A stretch of 64,000 bases of DNA from assembly GCA_023630585.1 (NCBI GenBank), contig CM042541.1, forward strand, positions 11,416,501 to 11,480,500, in the 5' to 3' direction. Below are positions 33,001 through 45,000 of the stretch, one piece after another. The stretch's first letter is position 1. Each line of letters opens with the position of its first letter. The translations under genes were made by a program, and so were the position numbers. Origin of the DNA: Cranoglanis bouderius (taxonomy: Eukaryota > Chordata > Actinopteri > Siluriformes > Cranoglanididae). Under the pieces are notes generated by a model, which had not been told where the DNA came from, did not search any database, and saw only the letters and a list, made by a program, of their open reading frames with translations.

Positions 33001-36000
33001 GTGACGGACTGGTCAAGCATGTCTCCAGACCTAAACCCTATTGAGCATCTGTGGGGCATACTCAAATGGAAGGTGGGGGTGCGCAAGGTCTCTAACATCC
33101 ACCAGCTCTGTGATGTCATCATGGAGGAGTGGAAGAGGACTCCAGTGGCAACCTGTGAAGCTCTGGTGAACTCCATGCCCAACAGGATAAGGCAGTGCTG
33201 GAAAATAATGGTGGCCACACAAAATATTGACACTTTGGGCCCAGTTTGGACATTTTCACTTAGGGATGTACTCACTTTTGTTGCCAGCGGTTTAGACATT
33301 AATGGCTGTGTGTTAAGTTATTTTGAGGGGACAACAAATTTACACTGTTATACAAGCTGTACACTCACTACTTTACATTGTAGCAAAGTGTCATTTCGTC
33401 AGTGTTGTCCCATGAAAAGATATAATAAAATATTTACAAAAATGTGAGGGGTGTACTCACTTTTGTGAGATACTGTATATATCTTTTTGTGCACAAAAAG
33501 ATATGGTTTATCAAGTCTGGTGTGGAAGAACTCAAAGGCATGCATGGAACCCTGACCTCAACCCCACTGAACACCACTGGGATGAATTGGAACACTGACT
33601 GCGCCAAGCCTTATAGCCAGACATCAGTGCCTCTTGTGCTCTTGTGGCTAAACAGGCATAAATCCCCACAGCCACATTATAAAATCTAGTGGAAAGCCTG
33701 CCCAGAAGAGTGGAGGGTGCTATAGCAGCAAAGAGGGAACAACTCAATATTAATGGTGATGGTTTTGGAATGCGATGTTCAGTACTAAGGTGTCCACATA
33801 CATTTGGCCATATCTTGTACATGAATCACTGGGACTGTAGAGAAATCTCTACACAGTTCTACACAGTTTTTTAATGGACACAATAAAGCTTAATATTACA
33901 AGCAATTTGTTAATACCTTTTTTTTTACAGGAGAAAATGCCACAGTTATCTTAGTTACAGGAGTCCTTTCTTCAACTCCAGTTTTACCTCCTGCAAGCAG
34001 TACAATTTCAGAATTAATGTGGATTTCCTGCAATATAGGCCATTTTGCATCAACTTATTGAGGAATTTAATAACAGAGAAAAAATACCTGAGGTATTCTT
34101 TGGGGATGTCAAATATTCACATAGCTCAACCAAAGGTGAGGAGCTACAGTACAGAGAAAAAAAAAAAAAGCACTAAACAAACCTGCCTCTCTTGTAAGCA
34201 TAAAGACTTTGCACAACACAACAGATGCTGAAAAATGCATATAATCCAGTTTGAAGGGTGTCCATCGTTATAAAAAAAACAATATTTGTTGATGATAAGC
34301 AATAATTTTATATCACAGATTCTGAAAAAAGCAAATTTGACCTTAAAGGGATGGTTCACCCAAAAATTAAAATTCCAACATCAATTACTCACCCTCATAA
34401 CGTTTCAAACCCATAAGACTTTCGTTCATCTTCGGAACACAAATGAAGACATTTTTAATGAAACCTGTGCGATTTCTGTTCCTCCATTTACAGACCAAAT
34501 CTTTCAAGCTCCAAAAAGTTCATAAAGGCATTGTAAAAGTAATCCATGTGACTTCAGTGATTTAATCCCAATTTTATGAAGAGATATGAATGCTTTGTGT
34601 GCGCAAAAAATCTAAAATTAAGTTTTTATTCACAAAATATCTTCACTTCCACATAGATCTCTGACGCATGTTCACGAGAGAACCATGACACATGCATGTG
34701 GTATTGATGCGAGAGTGGACAAAAATATATCCACAAGAGCGCACAAAAAATTGTGAGTCCCCCTCTATGTCGAAATATGTCAGGTCCAACCAGATACAAC
34801 CGGACACGGAAGTGCTGCACTGTTTACAGCAGAGGAAGTCTGCTCAATCTTAGTAATAGAACAATCTTTGTAACAAAGATGTCTGCAGATTTTGACATAG
34901 AGGAGGACTTCTTTTTGCTATATTTTGGACATTTTTTTGTCTGCTCTCAACAAAAAACGTCAGCTCTCGTTTCAGCACAACACGTGGTTCTCATGTGAAC
35001 AAAAGATAGTTTGTGAACAAAGACTTAATTTTAGTTTTTTTTTGCGCAAACAAAGCATTCATATTGCGTCATAAAACTGGGATTAAACCACTGGAGTCAC
35101 ATGGATTACTTTTACGATGCCTTTATAACTTTTTGGAGCTTGAAAGTTTTGGTTACATGGACTGTAAATGGAAGGACAAAAATCTCACAGGTTTCATTGA
35201 AAATGTCTTCATTTGTGTTCAAAAGATGAACGAAAGTCTTATGTGTTTGGAACAACATGAGGGTGAGTAATTGATGTCAGAATTTTCATTTTGGGGTAAA
35301 CTATTGCTTTAAATTTAAATTTCTTAAAAATGATGCACTGTCACAGAACATTTTTTGACATGATGCAAAATGAGTAGTGCATGTTTGTTTAGAATTTTCA
35401 TCATACTCATTTTTCTGCATTAACTGTACAGCATATGCCATTGCATATGACAGCATATAACATATGTCCTAATATCCTTATTAAATATAGTGAAGCGTAA
35501 TGAAGTTTGGAGAAAGAGTGTGCAACGCTATTAGAATGTTAGAATTAGACTGTTATGATTATGCATGCTACAGTGTATATATTAAGACATCTACATCTCC
35601 GCGTCAGTTCTCGGACTTCAGGCAAAATAAGTCTATGATGAGCGAGTGCTCAAATTGCAATAGAAATGCTTCTATTGCACGTTACACAAAAGGAGACAAT
35701 GAATTTCTACATTTTATCCGAAGGGGTCCAAAATCTCACTGCAGCGGCCACCGCAAAATGTTCTATGGACGAAACAGTACAATCACAAGGTTGGTGTCTG
35801 TCTGACCATGACCACTGCTAGGATTTTCTTTAAGTTGATACGTAGCTAGTTCAGACTTCAGTTGGCTTAAAAGTGGTTATCAGAACAGACAGAAATGTGT
35901 TGTTATTAAAGGTTGTTGAATATTTAAAATACATTTGAACAAAAATGCTGATTTTCCAGGTACAGGTTAGGCCAAATGTTTATATATACCTAGGCTAAAG

Positions 36001-39000
36001 GTATTCATTCTCAGTTTTTCACAACTCAACACATTTCATGTTACCCACATTTCTTTTGCAGAGTCAATTAGGGCAACTACTTTGATCACATTAGATGTAA
36101 CTAACAATCGAGACATTTATTGTATAACATATCAAGATTTATTCCAGGTTTATATATTAGGACATCTACATCTCTGTCAGTTCTCAGACTTCAGGCAAAA
36201 CGTCGTAAGTCCATGAGGCCCACAAACCAGCAAAGTGTTGTGAGAAGCTTGTGAAAGGCAACCCAAAAGTATTTAATTCAAATTAAAGCAATTAAAAACC
36301 AATGCCACCAAATACTAACAAGTTGTATTCTTGTGTATTTCTGACCCTGATATAGTGAACAAAAGCTGAAATATATCTGTACCTTAGCTATTATTTTGAA
36401 ATTACCTATTATTTAAATAAAGTAGATACCCTAATTGCTTTAAAACAGGAAGTGTATAGTAGAATGAAATGTTGGAGTTGGAATGAAAAATTCAGTTTTA
36501 ATGTCTTTAGCCTAGCTGTATGTAAACTTTTGGCATCAAGTGTATTCCAGGCCTTAAATTTCAAATAACTAAATTGCAGACTTTTAAGCACTTCAAGGAC
36601 TTGTATGAACACTGTCTTTCTGAAGTTTGCCAAGATCACTGACAGATGCATGAAAAAATGTACAGTATTCTACATTCATGACTGGCCAAACAAACTGGTA
36701 AGCAAAAAGTTTTATATAGTCTCCACCAAAAGTATTGGAACAGCAATGACAATTCTTTTGTTTTTGCTATACACTGAAGATATTTGGGTTTAAGATTAAA
36801 AGATGAATATGAGACGATAGATAAGAAATTCTGCTTTCATTTCCTGATTTACTGTACATCTAAATATGTTAAACAATTTAGAACAAGGCACATTTTGTTT
36901 GAACCTGCTCATTTTTCAAGTGACCAGAAATATTGGAACATGTGACTGACAGTGTCTTGTTACCCAGATATGGCCTGTTAGGTTGACTGTTAGATAATTA
37001 ATAGCTCTGAATGTCTACTCTTGGTTTGAACCCTGGGTTTTCCAATGAAGACTGCATTTGTTGTTAAAAAGGATAAACCAACATGAAGACCAGGGAGCTG
37101 TCTATGGGAGAAAATTAAAGCCATATTTTGAAGCTGAGAAAAGAGGGACTAGAGCCATTGCATTGGGCCTAGCCGATATAACAATTTGGAATGTCCCTGA
37201 AAAAGAAAGAAACCACAGGTGTACTAACAACCAGACATTGAACAGGTCAGCCAAGGAAAACAACAGCAGTTGATGACAGAAACAAGTCAGTGACATCACC
37301 AAAAACCTCCTCAGGGCAGGGGTGAAGGTATCACAATCCACCATTCAAAGAAGACTTTGAGAGCAGAAATATAGAGGCCATACCACAAGATGCACACCAC
37401 TCATCAGCAGTAAGAATCAGAAGGCCTGATTGGTATTTGCAAAGAAATACAGAGATGATCGACAAAGATTCGGGAACTGTTACAGTTTTATGGACTGATG
37501 AGACCACAATTAACCTCTACCAAAGGGATGGAAAGGCCGAAATATGGAGAAAGAAAGGATTTGCTCATGATCCAAAACATATAAACTCATAGGTCAAGCA
37601 CAGCGGAGGTAGTGTCATGGCTTGGATGGCTGCATCTGGAGTGGACTCACTAATCTTTATTGATTATGTAACTTGTGATGGTAGCAGCAGAATTCATTCA
37701 GAAGTCTACAGAAACATTCTGTCTGCCAATTGAAATGCAGCCTATCTAACTGGTTGAAATTTCATCATGCAGCCAGAGCCAAACTACACTGAAGGACTTC
37801 AGGTTTTTGGTTGCCCAAGTTCATTTCCAGACCTTAACCCAACTGAGCATGCATTTCACCTTCTGAAGAGAAGACTGAAGGGAGAAACCCCACAAAACAA
37901 TCAACAACTGAAAGAAGCTGCACTACAAGCCTAGAAAAGCATCACAAAAGAAGAATGCAACAGTTTGGTGATGTCAATGGGTCGCTGGCTTGATGCAGTT
38001 ATTGCAAGCAAGGGATATGCAACCAAACATTAAGTGTTATTCACTTACTTTATCTGTTTCTATACTTTTGCTCACCTGAAAAGTGGGTGGTCTGTCACCA
38101 AAGGTGCCATATTCTAAGTTGCTTAGCACATCTAGATGTAAATATCAGGAAATGAAAGCTGAAATTCTGAGCTATCATCTCATTCATCTTTTGATCTCAA
38201 AACCAAATGTCAGTGAATAGCAAAAACCTTACCGATCCAATACTTTCGAATGAGACTGTAGAAGCTCAGAAATCATTTGCATTTGTTAGTGGTCTTTTAA
38301 ATAAACTGTGTTGTGCCCTAAAATATTACACACATCTGCAATTTATAGAATTATTTCACATTATACAACAGTTAGGTCAGGTCCACTAATTTGAATGGAT
38401 TTAAGTGGCTTAGCATGTTACGAAATGTACAGAGGGCTGGATGCAAGTGCAGGGGAAAAGTCACTTTAATAGGAACATAACCAAAATTATAGGAACACAA
38501 AGCCAGGGTCAAAAAACAAACAATAATCCACAAAATAACGAGGCAGTAATCCAAAAAAGGCAAGGCAATAATCCAAAATATAGCAAGGAAGAAATCCACA
38601 AAATAACAGGGCAATAATCACAAAAAGGCGAGGCGATAATCCACAGAATAACGAGGAAATAATCCACAGGATAGCGAGGCAATAGATCCACAAAGTGGCG
38701 AGGCATTAATCCAAAAATATCAAGGCAAGAATCCACAATCCAGGAAACGCATGGTGAGTCCAAAAGCAACAAAACATTTCTTCATTCAATATAGTTCAGT
38801 TCAATTCAATTCAATACTCTGTGCCGAGGCACAGAAACTAAAGGGTTTAAATAATACAAATTAAACACAAAACAACTGAAACTCATAATGACAACGTAAA
38901 ACAGAGAACCAATGAGCACACGGGGGCGGAGACATAACGTGAGCCAAAAACAAAGAACCAATAAGCAAACGGGGCCACAGGCATGAGCGGGGCTTGGCAC

Positions 39001-42000
39001 TTGGCTTGGAACTGGGCTTGGCACTTGGCTTGGAACTGGGCGTGACACCTGGCTTGAGGCGTGGCTTGAGACGTGGCTTGAGACGTGGACTGGAAACTGG
39101 ATGGGAACTTGGCGTGAAACTTGGCGTGAGACTTGGGCTGGAAACTGGATGGGAACTTGGAATCGAACTCGGCTTGGTGCTTGACTTGGTTTAAATAATA
39201 CAAATGAAACACAAAACACCTGAAACTCATAATGACAACGTAAAACAGAGAACCAATGAGCAAACGGGGGCGGAGACATAACGTGAGCCAAAAACAAAGA
39301 ACCAATAAGCAAACAGGCAGAGATATGACGTAAACCAAAACAAAGAAGCACATGGAGAAATAAACAAAATGAGATTCTATGAATGAGAAAAGTCCAACCG
39401 AGTTTGTGAATGAAAATGAGGGGAATGCGGAAGTGCGCTACTCGCTAGCTTCAGCGAGCAGCACGAAGAGGAAGACCCTAACATAGCAAGAGTGCTGATA
39501 TATTGTGTAACAGCACTGGTACATTTCACTGTTTGTCTCATTTTCATGTCGCTTATTTGTGTTCGTTACATAAAATTCCAATTGGTATAACACTGTAGTT
39601 CCTAAAACTGAAACCATTACTACACTTACTACATGCTGTCAGTCAGTCTGTGCTTTGCATGGCAGCACACAGCACTATCCAGCTGTGGCTTATTTGGGAA
39701 TTATTTTTGTTGACAAAGCAAAATATTTGCCCATATTCTGTCTGAAATGTAAGTTACTCAGTATTTATTTCTTGTTTATAGAACTGGCATAAAAGCAATT
39801 TCACACTTGCACTCAAGCTGTCGTACTGAACATCAGCACGGGTGTGATTCAGACGTATATTGGTTAATTATAACAACTGTCACACTCCTCTGCTACAACA
39901 TACCATCAATGTGTCACAAATTTAACATAAAACAAAATTTAGCTTGTTGTTTTACTGCATTCAAGCCATTTATGCTCACATAAAAAAAAAATCACATTAC
40001 AACCGTGTTATTGAGTAAGAAGTAAAAGTGTTGTTCTAGCCGTATCTGGTGTAACATTTAGCTTTAAGCTTTGCTGACTTAGATATGTATGCAATAAACC
40101 TTACCCAAGAGGTGACACAGGTTGAGGCGGGGGCAGAGAAAATGACTCTTTTGCAGTTTGTCCATCAATAACAGGTGACAGCTCTATGGGGACAATAAGA
40201 AAACACCAAATTAAACATATGCAGATTTCTCTAGTAAAAATTAAACTTTATATGTATTGTTGCTGTATTATTAGATCATCTACAGGTGCATCTCAAAAAA
40301 TTTGAATATTGTGGAAAAGTTCTTTTTTTTCCCCGTAATTTAATTCAAAAAGTGGAACTTTCATATATTCTAAATTCATTACACAAAGTGACATGTTTCA
40401 ATATTCCTTTTTTTGTTTTAATCTTGATGATTACGCTTACAGCTCATGGAAATACAAGTAACAAACTGAGATTAGGAGCACTCCCTTTAAGAGAGTGCTC
40501 CTAATCTCAGCTCATTACCTGTGTAAAAGACACCTGGGAGCCAGAAATCTTGCTGATTGATAGGGGATCAAATACTTATTTCCCTCATTAAAATGCAAAT
40601 CAATTTATAACTTCTTTGAAATGCATTTTTCTGGATTTTTTTGTTGTTATTCTGTCTCTCACTGTTAAAATACACCTACCATTAAAATTATAGACTGATC
40701 ATTTCTTTGTCAGTGGTCAAATGTACAAAATCAGCAGGGGATCAAATACTTTCCCCCCCCACTGTAAGTAGTGAACAGAACATGAGGGTTAAGAAAATCT
40801 GGTACACTGCTAGAAACTTTGAAATCTGTGTAAGAAGATTGACGTAATTACACACTATGTCAAATATACCCTTGATCTGCATATAATACCCAGAATGGAG
40901 GAGAGGTTTGGAGGATGCTGCATGCCGATATTCACAGCATCACTGAAACTGAGAAGCGTTGAGTTCTTGACATAGCAGTGCAGCATTTCATCTTCACTGA
41001 CCAAACCTGTTCCCTCATCTCAGTCAGATAGAAAGGCAAACAAACGTTAAGTTTTGTTCATTTTAAGTTGAAATAAAAAAAAAATTAACAACGTGGTTAT
41101 TATATATTTCATATAACTGAAAATATGCCATTAATAATTAACTCACAAGAACACTTACCAGAAGTATCAGCTTTGCGAAAAGTCTCAGTGGATGGTAGTG
41201 GGTCACCTGCTTCCAGGTCTGAATCCATACAATCCAGCAGGAAGCTTGAAACACCAGAGGGCATGATCATACCTAAATTGTAAAAGGATAATGCAGCTTT
41301 TCATTATAATAAGGCCAACTGGTAGACTCATTATCAAACTGTTGTGCTTAGGATAAAGAGCTCCAAACCCCACTTGTGCAGTCCTGGCTGAGGTCTCTGG
41401 CACTGGGGGTCACCATACCCTAGAGGACACAGGCATGACATTAAAGCAATATGAACACATACTTAGATGTCGCAAACGTGTTAGTACACTACATTTTTCG
41501 TTTCGGAATAACAACTCTGCCCTGCTATCTAGTTATTCAATTTGCTAACGTACTGTAATTGCTGCTGCTAAGCTCATTTGTACATATCTACAGTATACAC
41601 ACAGTCCACTTTATTAGGAAAACCTGTACATCTGCACATTCATGCCATTAATCGGCCAATCATGTGGCAGCAGCACAATGCAAAAAAAAAAAAAAAAAAT
41701 CATGTGTGGCATGGATTTTGGCATCCATGTCTGACAGTGGCGTAACCAGAAAGAATGAAGAACTATACAAAATAAAATCACAACTGTTGTTTTCTGATCT
41801 GTACAATTAATTGGTAAGTGTGATGTGGTCATACATTTCAGGTGGATGTCAGACAGCAGTAGGAGCTCAGGTGATGACACAAATTTGATATTTAATAATT
41901 TAAGGCACAATCTACTGTCAAACAATCTTTCTATATTTCAATGCCATGAAATATAGTGAAAAACATTAAAATAACATGAATACAACATTCAACAACAGAC

Positions 42001-45000
42001 GAGTCTAATCAATCGTTACACAGGTGTCTGCCAAATAATTGACAATTAAAAGTGGTATTTAACCCATAAAATCCCCTCCCATTCAATGCTGACAATTATG
42101 GCACCACATGGAAGAGAAATGTCACAAGTCTTGAGAAAGAAAGTAATTTCTTTACACAAAAAAGTTCAGGACTACAAGAAAATTAGTAAAGCATTGCTAA
42201 TCAGACCGGAATACAGTAGCGAAAGTGATTCAAAAATTCAAAAAGGATGGACTTCCAGGAAATCCAGGCCATCCATGGAAGCTAACAGCCAGAGATGAGT
42301 GTTTTGTCCTAAGAAGAGTTGAGGAAAATCGCCATGCAAGTTCATCACAGTCAGCTAAAGCTGTAGAGAGCCAAACTGGGGTGACTGTTTCACGTGACGC
42401 AATACAACGTATGCTGCAGAGGAGTGGCATGCAAGGGTGTCGTCCACGAAGGAAGCCACTGCTAAAGCCCATGCACAAAAAAGCCCGTTTAGCATTTGCC
42501 AGGGCCCATGTTGACAAAGCTGAAGAATATTCGTCTGATATTTTGGTCTGATGAGACAAAGGTAAATCTTTTTTAGAACTGATGGCATCCAAATTGTATG
42601 GCGTCACAAGGGGGAAGAGTACATTGAAAAATGCATGGTACCCACAGTAAAGCATAGCGGCGGAAGTGTTCTTCTGCAGGTGTCAGGGAATTGCACTTCA
42701 CTGATGAATTCACAGATGTACTGCAAAATACTGAAAGAGAAGATGCTACAACCTCTCTGTACCCTGGGTCGCCGGGCACGCTTTCAACATGATAATGACC
42801 CAAAACATACATCCAAGGCCACTGCTGTATTTCTGAGGAAGAACAGGGTGAAAGTGATTTAAGTGGCCAAGTATGTCACCCGACCTCAACCCAATAGAAC
42901 ACCTATGGGGAGTTCTGAAAAGACAGGTCGAGCATCATTCTCCGTCCAACATCCAGGCTCTGAAAGAGCTCATTCTCCAAGAATGGAGAAAAATAGACAT
43001 GGCAGTATGTCACCAACTTGTTCACTCCATGTCCAGAAGAGTTGGTGCTGTTCTTAAAAATCATGGAGGCCATACAAAATAATAGATTTGGTGTAGGGTG
43101 TATTCATTTTTGCAACACCTCATTTGAATAAAATGTATTATTTTCTTATCCTAATGATGTTGGTGACCAAGCTTTTATGCTCTTAATAAGAACAAATGTT
43201 TAATAAAACCGAGTTTTGTCAAAATTCAGCAAATTGTTCTGGTGTTCACTGAGAAATAGATAAAAATCTTTTTTTTTTCCTTTTAATTTTCAAAGGTCGT
43301 GTACTCATTTACGCTGAATACTGTATATGTTTGTGTGTTTTCCTCCTCACAGTGAGCTGGACGTAACTGATCAACTCCCTGTGTATCACCTGATTTCTAA
43401 GATTGGCTTTATATTCTGATTAAAAGGTGAGTGATAACTTCAGTAATCATGTGACCATATTCTGGTTTTCCAAAAAAGGATGGCACTTATTTTTTGGCTT
43501 AATAGCATTTAAAACAGTGTTACTATGAATGCAAAATTTAATGCACTGAAAAAGATACATTATTAGCATCACAAATATATATATGTAAATATAAATAAAA
43601 ATGGTTTCACTCTGCCTACATTTTACATTTTTTCCTACATTCTTTTGAATGTCCATGGAATCAAATATTAGATGCCATGAGTGTAACTTCTACCATAATT
43701 TACACATTTGAATGGCCATGTAATACAAAAAAATGTGATAACATGAAATTAAAAATTACCTTCTATAGCCATGGGCATTGTTTTGACTCAGGACAGTGGT
43801 CATTTGCTCCTATTGTCAAGCAACTGTTTGATTCCATGCACAAAAGTGATTCACGTTCGCTGAGAGTACGCTAATGGTTGAGAGGCAGGAATTTGGCCAA
43901 TAGTTTCTGCAAGCCTTTCATAATCGACCAATTGGTGTGCGAAAAGGCAGGAATAACAGAGGGGTTAAAGCAATGCAAATATGTGCACACATGATGCAGT
44001 ATTAGACCATAAGCACATCATAATGAAACTAAAGCCGAATCCCAGACATATTCTCAAATTTAGAAATTATTATTTTATTCAGCAGCTTTCTAGCACAATG
44101 CAATAACTAAGTTTCAAAAAGCTGCTGAAGTTGCAAGCACTATTGACATGTTCTCCAGATTGTTTAAACGAAAATAAAAATAGGGGTGTGTGCATGAATC
44201 ACCACTTGAATCATCTCATAACAGATGAGATTAGAATATGATGACATGGATTGAGAATTTCTGATTCAACTATGGACAACTGGTATTAATCTATTGGTAA
44301 TAAATGTATGCAGAGGGTACAGGCTTATTCAGCATGCAATAACGTATAATCCTATACCCTCATATGGCATGCAATAGTTTTCAGCTATTTTTATGTGCTT
44401 TGTGATTGTTTTATTTAAGTATAAATAAATACACAATTGCATTAAACAATTTATTTACTGATTAATAAAATACACGTTAAAATGTCTAGTGTAGTGGTGG
44501 TGTAAGGAATACAAAGGGTCATAGTTCGGTCCTCTCAGTGACAATCTATGATAGGGGAGAAAGAAAGATGTGTGATGTTACCATCAGTATGAAGCACAGA
44601 TAGTTTTATACAGACAGTCATCATGTTACTATGTAGTTAGACGCATACATACACAATTGCAAACACTTGAAAAAATGTAATTCCTCAAGATTTCGGTACT
44701 GTACAATTACTGACTGCTACCCCTGTCTACGCAATCTATTAATGGACACATCATGTCCATCAAGAAATACACGTCAGTGTCACTGTCCTCTAACTAGGAT
44801 CTGCTCAGTGGTGTTCCTGAAAAGAGATGTGATATTACTGATGTTATCCACTCACCTTCTAATCAGGATATAAAGCCAATCTTAGAAATCAGGTGATACA
44901 CAGCAAATTGATCATTTATGTCACTGTGAGGAGGAAAACACAGGAACACGTACATATTATGAGCACATGTATAATGACCTCATAATGTAGTAGATATAAT

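Larger units (their letters stand above)
31725..33825. mobile_element. Internally deleted Tc1-like element split by a second Tc1
   Basis: The left half at 31725-31896 (GTGGACACCTGACCATCACA) and right half at 33478-33825 (ending TGTCCACATACATTTGGCCA) belong to a common fish non-autonomous Tc1 derivative. They are separated by the complete element at 31897-33477. Confidence 0.75.

Noticed and set aside
36560..36714. A possible plus-strand exon bounded by TTGCAG and GTAAGC
   Set aside because: All three frames contain stops before the donor and no neighbour exon exists on that strand.
38806..39353. Two minus-strand frames of 156-181 codons
   Set aside because: They run through minisatellite units and direct repeats; the repeated SQV/CH-like translation comes from the repeat.
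43353..43426. Coding exon of a plus-strand gene
   Set aside because: No partner exons on the plus strand; kept only as an exon-like inverted repeat arm.
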